Below are positions 7,511 through 10,099 of a stretch of 10,099 nt of DNA, piece after piece. The stretch covers positions 1 through 10,099 of the forward strand of contig JAFYLV010000010.1 of the NCBI GenBank assembly GCA_017556885.1, given 5' to 3'. Every line of letters begins with the position of its first letter. Position 1 is the stretch's first letter. The translations under genes were made by a program, and so were the position numbers. The notes beneath the pieces are model-generated. The model made no database searches and was not told the origin of the DNA. It saw nothing but the letters and a program-made list of their open reading frames with translations. The DNA comes from Clostridia bacterium. Its GTDB lineage: Bacteria > Bacillota > Clostridia > Oscillospirales > QAMX01.

Positions 7511-8334
7511 ACCGTTCCGCTTTGAAAAACGTTGTTCTCATCCTTCTGCTGCTGGTCAATTTCGCAGCCGCCGCCGTGCTCATTCACCGTTTTGTTTCCG
7601 AGCGCGCAGCCGCCGCCGAACTTGCAGCCGCCGCCGAAAATTACCTGCGGCAATGCGGTGTCACCGTGACCGACGGCATTCTCTCCGGCCACAGTGAAAG
7701 CTACGAGATCGTACGCCTCTCACCGGATCTCAGCCGGGAGGTTTCCACGGCCGCAGCCCTTCTTGGCACGGCGGAGCGACATGATTCCGGTGCCGGCAAT
7801 GTGGAATTCACCTCCGAGCGAGGGACCCTTCGCCTCGGTGCCGGCGGCGAGATCGAAGCGGATCTCGCTGCAGATCCTGCCCTGGCCGTCACCTCCCCCG
7901 CCGCCGCCCGCCGCGCGGTGCTGGAGCTGCTCGGCCGCGCGCTCGATCTCTCCTCCGCCGAGGCTGAGGCAGAGACCGCCGACGGCGGTTTTGCCGTCAC
8001 CGTTCGGGACACCCTTGCGGAGACTCCCATTGAAAACGGCGAGCTGACCGTCCGTCTGCAGGCGGACGGCAGTCTTTCCCTCCGGGGCTGCTGGCGCCTT
8101 GGCAGCGTCAGCGCGGAACTCGACTCCGGCTCACGCATCCAGGCCTCCGCCGTGGCACAGTACGTCAGCAGCTGCGGCGGCTCCGTTCCCTTTCAAAAGA
8201 TCACAGGGATCCGCCTGGTTTACTGGCTTTATCCCGAAGCCTCCGGCGACCTTTCCATCATCCCCGCCTACCGCCTTGCAACCGATCGCGGCGAGGTCGT
8301 TCTGGATGCCATCACCGCCGAACGGCTGAAATAA
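7507..8334 (+). CDS. YycI/WalI-like membrane-anchored regulator
   Basis: This encodes 275 residues with an N-terminal membrane anchor (about 7-26, VVLILLLLVNFAAAAVLIHR) followed by an Ala/Glu-rich juxtamembrane helix and an extracellular domain. It ends in SIIPAYRLATDRGEVVLDA, a PepSY-like ending of the kind seen in YycI (about P-x-W-R-I-x-T-D then Y/V-x-A). Size, anchor and gene order (kinase, YycH-like, this gene) fit YycI, the WalH partner that controls WalK from outside the membrane. The start overlaps the preceding stop as ATGA, with an AGGAGGAGG 10 bases upstream. An 18-base tandem repeat (7606-7638) encodes part of the juxtamembrane helix. A bidirectional terminator follows, so there is no walJ in this operon. 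Confidence 0.7.
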   Translation: MNRSALKNVVLILLLLVNFAAAAVLIHRFVSERAAAAELAAAAENYLRQCGVTVTDGILSGHSESYEIVRLSPDLSREVSTAAALLGTAERHDSGAGNVEFTSERGTLRLGAGGEIEADLAADPALAVTSPAAARRAVLELLGRALDLSSAEAEAETADGGFAVTVRDTLAETPIENGELTVRLQADGSLSLRGCWRLGSVSAELDSGSRIQASAVAQYVSSCGGSVPFQKITGIRLVYWLYPEASGDLSIIPAYRLATDRGEVVLDAITAERLK

Positions 8335-8338
8335 GCAA

Positions 8339-8370
8339 AAAAATCCGCAGGAGCGATCCTGCGGATTTTT
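8339..8370. terminator. Bidirectional intrinsic terminator ending the Wal-like operon
   Basis: A 14-bp perfect stem (8339-8352 with 8357-8370, loop GCGA) begins four bases after the stop of the YycI-like gene. It has an A run on the left arm and a T run on the right, so it can terminate both the operon and the convergent Asp23-family gene. Its tip sequence GCAGGA-N4-TCCTGC is shared with the terminator at 1145-1178. Confidence 0.9.
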
Positions 8371-8389
8371 CTCTTCTCTTTTTTATTTC

Positions 8390-8767
8390 TTACGCCTGAG
8401 CCTTGGGCATGGCAACATCCACCACGGCGACATTGACCGCCGACGGCGTGATGCCCGTCATATCCTCCACGGCGGAAAGCACAGCCTTCTGTACACGGCA
8501 GGCAACGCGGGGCGCGCTATAGCCGTAGGCAAGGGTGATATTGATCTCCAGAAGCAGGCCCTTCTCCCCTTCGCAGACACGGACGCCGGCGGCGGGGCTC
8601 TTCTTGCCCACGAGGGAAAGCAGGCTGTCGGCAACATTGCCGTTCAGGCCCGCAACGCCATCCACCTCAGCAGCGGCAATACCGGCCACGGTGGCCAGCA
8701 CGTCCTCGGAAATGCGGACGATCTCTTCGCCGGTCTCGACGATATATTCCTTGGTTTCTTTCTTCAT
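8390..8767 (-). CDS. Asp23/Gls24 family envelope stress response protein
   Basis: This is a 125-residue protein spanning essentially one Asp23 domain. The start VRISEDVLATVAGIAAAEVDGVAG and the later LLLEINITLAYGYSAPRVA and VNVAVVDV segments are family hallmarks. Family members are abundant cytosolic proteins; S. aureus Asp23 is tethered near the membrane by AmaP and linked to envelope stress. No membrane segment is present here and no AmaP-like partner is seen in the window. The ATG at 8767 follows an AAAGGA Shine-Dalgarno. It has its own promoter and ends at the terminator shared with the Wal-like operon. Clostridial genomes often carry several Asp23 paralogues, so the exact role is not known. 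Confidence 0.9.
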   Translation of the reverse strand: MKKETKEYIVETGEEIVRISEDVLATVAGIAAAEVDGVAGLNGNVADSLLSLVGKKSPAAGVRVCEGEKGLLLEINITLAYGYSAPRVACRVQKAVLSAVEDMTGITPSAVNVAVVDVAMPKAQA

Positions 8768-8817
8768 ATTTGTATCCTTTCTATCCCCGGAGGGGGTAAA
8801 AACATCCTGTCGAATAC

Positions 8818-8846
8818 ATTATACCACATATTTCAGAAAAAATAAA
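8818..8846 (-). promoter_or_regulatory. Extended -10 promoter of the Asp23-family gene
   Basis: On the - strand a perfect TATAAT (8818-8823) is preceded by TGG, an extended -10 motif. A weak TTTATT -35 box (8841-8846) lies 17 bases upstream. The predicted leader is about 45 bases and contains a short CCCC/GGGG hairpin before the Shine-Dalgarno. Confidence 0.7.
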
Positions 8847-8852
8847 GTCGTA

Positions 8853-9755
8853 TTATGCATACATCCGCAGCCAGGCCTTGGCAAGGTAAATAAATTCTTC
8901 GGTATAGCAGTGCACACTGTCGGCAAGATAGGTCAGGGACTTGGTGCCCGTCAGGGCATCGAACAGGGCGGAGATGGTCTGCGGCGGGCAGACCTCATCC
9001 TTTCCGCCGGCGGTCAGCAGCACCGGCAGGGCGGAAAGCCGTTCCCGGTGGGTCATGCCGTCATACATCGCCAGCGCACGGAAGGCGCGCTCGGGTTCCT
9101 CCGTCCGGGAAAATCCGGGGTCGTAGCAGCCCATGCCGAGATTCTGCAGGTACGGCACATCGGCGCAGACACAGCGCGCGCCCCGCCCGGCAAATACCGA
9201 GGCCAGCACAAGGCTTCCCATGCCGCCCTGGCTGGTGCCGAAAAAGGACACCCGTCCCGGCAGGTTCTCCTCCCGCGCCATGGCCCAGCGCACGGCAAGG
9301 ATGCAGTTGCGCATCCAGTCGCGGTAGCCCCGCGCGCCAAAGCTTTCCACCGTATCCTGCAGCACCGGCCAGCCGCCGTCGCGCTTTTTGCTCTCATCGG
9401 GCCCCTCGGGGGTCAGATAGCCCAGCGGATCGACGTGGAGCACGTTAAAGCCCTCCATCTTGAGCATATGATGGGTGGAGACCTCGGAATTGTATCCCGG
9501 GGTGTGCACAATGAGGGGCGCGGGCCCGCGGGGAACCCGGTCATAGTAGCAGTAGAAGGTCTGGCCGTCGGAGGTGTTCATGCGGACGTATCCGCAGTTG
9601 CGGATGTTGAAGCTGCCCATGTTGAACTGAAACCCGCGGGCCGGTAAAAACTCCGCCGTGACGGAGATGTTCTCCGTCTCCCCAAGCAGCGCATCGATCC
9701 AGGCCTCCGCCTCCGCAGGCGTTGGGTACCGGGAAAGATCGGGGGTGACTGCCAT
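8853..9755 (-). CDS. Alpha/beta hydrolase, acetyl-xylan-esterase (CE7)-like
   Basis: This encodes 300 residues of an alpha/beta-hydrolase fold without a signal peptide, so it is predicted cytosolic. The nucleophile Ser175 sits in FFGTSQGGMGS, the G-x-S-Q-G-G form typical of the CE7 acetyl esterase group. Asp253 in TAGGKDEVCPPQT and His282 in DSVHCY complete a catalytic triad. The oxyanion-side strand reads LIVHTPGYNS and is followed by VLHVDPLGYLTPEGPDE, where CE7 enzymes usually carry an RGQ motif; that motif is not seen here. A likely role is removal of acyl groups from imported sugars, but the substrate is inferred only. The ATG at 9755 has GAGGTGG 7 bases upstream; another ATG at 9760 is out of frame. 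There is no terminator before the downstream Asp23-family gene. Confidence 0.8.
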   Translation of the reverse strand: MAVTPDLSRYPTPAEAEAWIDALLGETENISVTAEFLPARGFQFNMGSFNIRNCGYVRMNTSDGQTFYCYYDRVPRGPAPLIVHTPGYNSEVSTHHMLKMEGFNVLHVDPLGYLTPEGPDESKKRDGGWPVLQDTVESFGARGYRDWMRNCILAVRWAMAREENLPGRVSFFGTSQGGMGSLVLASVFAGRGARCVCADVPYLQNLGMGCYDPGFSRTEEPERAFRALAMYDGMTHRERLSALPVLLTAGGKDEVCPPQTISALFDALTGTKSLTYLADSVHCYTEEFIYLAKAWLRMYA

Positions 9756-10098
9756 CGCATTTCCACCTCATTTCATCCATTTTCTTTAGTATACCTGCCG
9801 CCGTGCCGTCTGTCAACCGCCAAAAACATTGACATTCCCCCGAAAAAGCAATATACATTTCTTCTCCAGAGGAATTTGTATAACTAATAACTGAAAACCA
9901 TTTTATCGCAGTAGTCTTAGAGGTATTAACAGGATTATTATGATATTTGTCCATAAAATTTATTTCAGGTAAATAATCAATATTATTGATTTGATTAAAG
10001 GCTAATCTAATCTCCGTAGTATCATTTATAAATATAATGTTGGCAGCATCAACAAAAACTTTACAGGGATAATCTTGCTTAAACCCAGTAAGGCCTTC
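9541..10098 (-). CDS. Unrecognised AT-rich partial gene, probably truncated or fused at its 3' end
   Basis: A frame open from the right edge gives 185 codons before a TAA at 9541-9543. The first ~90 residues (10098 to about 9830) come from DNA of about 29% GC with AT-rich third positions, for example residues reading KVFVDAANIIFINDTTEIRL and YTNSSGEEMYIAFSGE. I do not recognise a family. The remaining residues come from GC-rich DNA that holds the hydrolase promoter and the first 215 bases of the hydrolase gene in another frame, and look like non-native translation. The likeliest reading is a foreign or ancestral gene cut by recombination near 9820-9840 whose frame happens to run on. It could also be chance open sequence or an assembly join. 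The true start lies outside the window. Confidence 0.4.
   Translation of the reverse strand, partial: EGLTGFKQDYPCKVFVDAANIIFINDTTEIRLAFNQINNIDYLPEINFMDKYHNNPVNTSKTTAIKWFSVISYTNSSGEEMYIAFSGECQCFWRLTDGTAAGILKKMDEMRWKCDGSHPRSFPVPNACGGGGLDRCAAWGDGEHLRHGGVFTGPRVSVQHGQLQHPQLRIRPHEHLRRPDLLLLL
9788..9816 (-). promoter_or_regulatory. Near-consensus sigma-A promoter of the hydrolase gene
   Basis: On the - strand a perfect TTGACA (9811-9816) and TATACT (9788-9793) are spaced by 17 bases, ending about 32 bases before the start codon. This is the strongest promoter in the window by sequence. It lies next to the point where the base composition changes. Confidence 0.9.
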
Positions 10099-10099
10099 A

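Noticed and set aside
8784..8798. Short CCCC/GGGG hairpin in the leader of the Asp23-family gene, considered as a terminator or riboswitch part
   Set aside because: Only 4-6 bp with a 3-base loop and no following U run; too weak to call.
9541..9766. Alternative - strand frames over the 5' end of the hydrolase gene, considered as separate small genes
   Set aside because: They overlap the hydrolase, whose frame has a promoter, ribosome site and catalytic triad; their residues are Arg/Ser/His-rich shadow sequence.

Overview
The window looks like chromosomal DNA of a GC-rich member of the Clostridia, most likely an Oscillospirales/Ruminococcaceae-type gut bacterium. This is inferred from gene content: an LtaS-type lipoteichoic acid synthase, a WalRK-like two-component operon with YycH/YycI-like partners, an Asp23-family protein and a PduL phosphotransacylase. 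The genes have strong Shine-Dalgarno sites, and several promoters have clear sigma-A hexamers with 17-bp spacing. Most of the window is GC-rich, but the last ~260 bases are only about 29% GC by hand count. I saw no rRNA, tRNA, CRISPR array or insertion sequence.

Left part (1-2843). The extracellular catalytic domain of an LTA synthase family protein enters from the left edge on the + strand and ends at a 15-bp bidirectional terminator. Convergent to it, on the - strand, lie a predicted cytosolic five-bladed beta-propeller glycosidase and, upstream of that, a PduL-type phosphate acyltransferase with its own promoter. A terminator hairpin separates the two - strand genes.

Centre (2844-8370). 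A divergent promoter region serves pduL on the - strand and a tight five-gene operon on the + strand: an XRE-family regulator, an OmpR-family response regulator, a two-TM HAMP-PAS histidine kinase, a YycH (WalH)-like protein and a YycI (WalI)-like protein. All junctions are 4-bp ATGA or 11-bp overlaps. The two distal proteins are membrane-anchored and face outward, so the operon reads as a divergent Wal system for cell-wall homeostasis. It is headed by an unusual XRE regulator and lacks walJ. An 18-bp perfect palindrome overlaps the -35 box of the operon promoter. The operon ends at a second bidirectional terminator.

Right part (8371-10099). Two - strand genes follow: an Asp23/Gls24 envelope-stress protein with an extended -10 promoter, and upstream of it a CE7-like alpha/beta hydrolase with a near-consensus promoter. 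Beyond this the base composition drops sharply. An AT-rich reading frame comes in from the right edge on the - strand and runs without a stop through the hydrolase promoter and 215 bp into the hydrolase gene, which suggests a recombination junction or a truncated foreign gene.

Together the LTA synthase, Wal-like operon and Asp23 protein give the window a cell-envelope theme. PduL, the glycosidase and the esterase-like hydrolase look like ordinary carbon metabolism.
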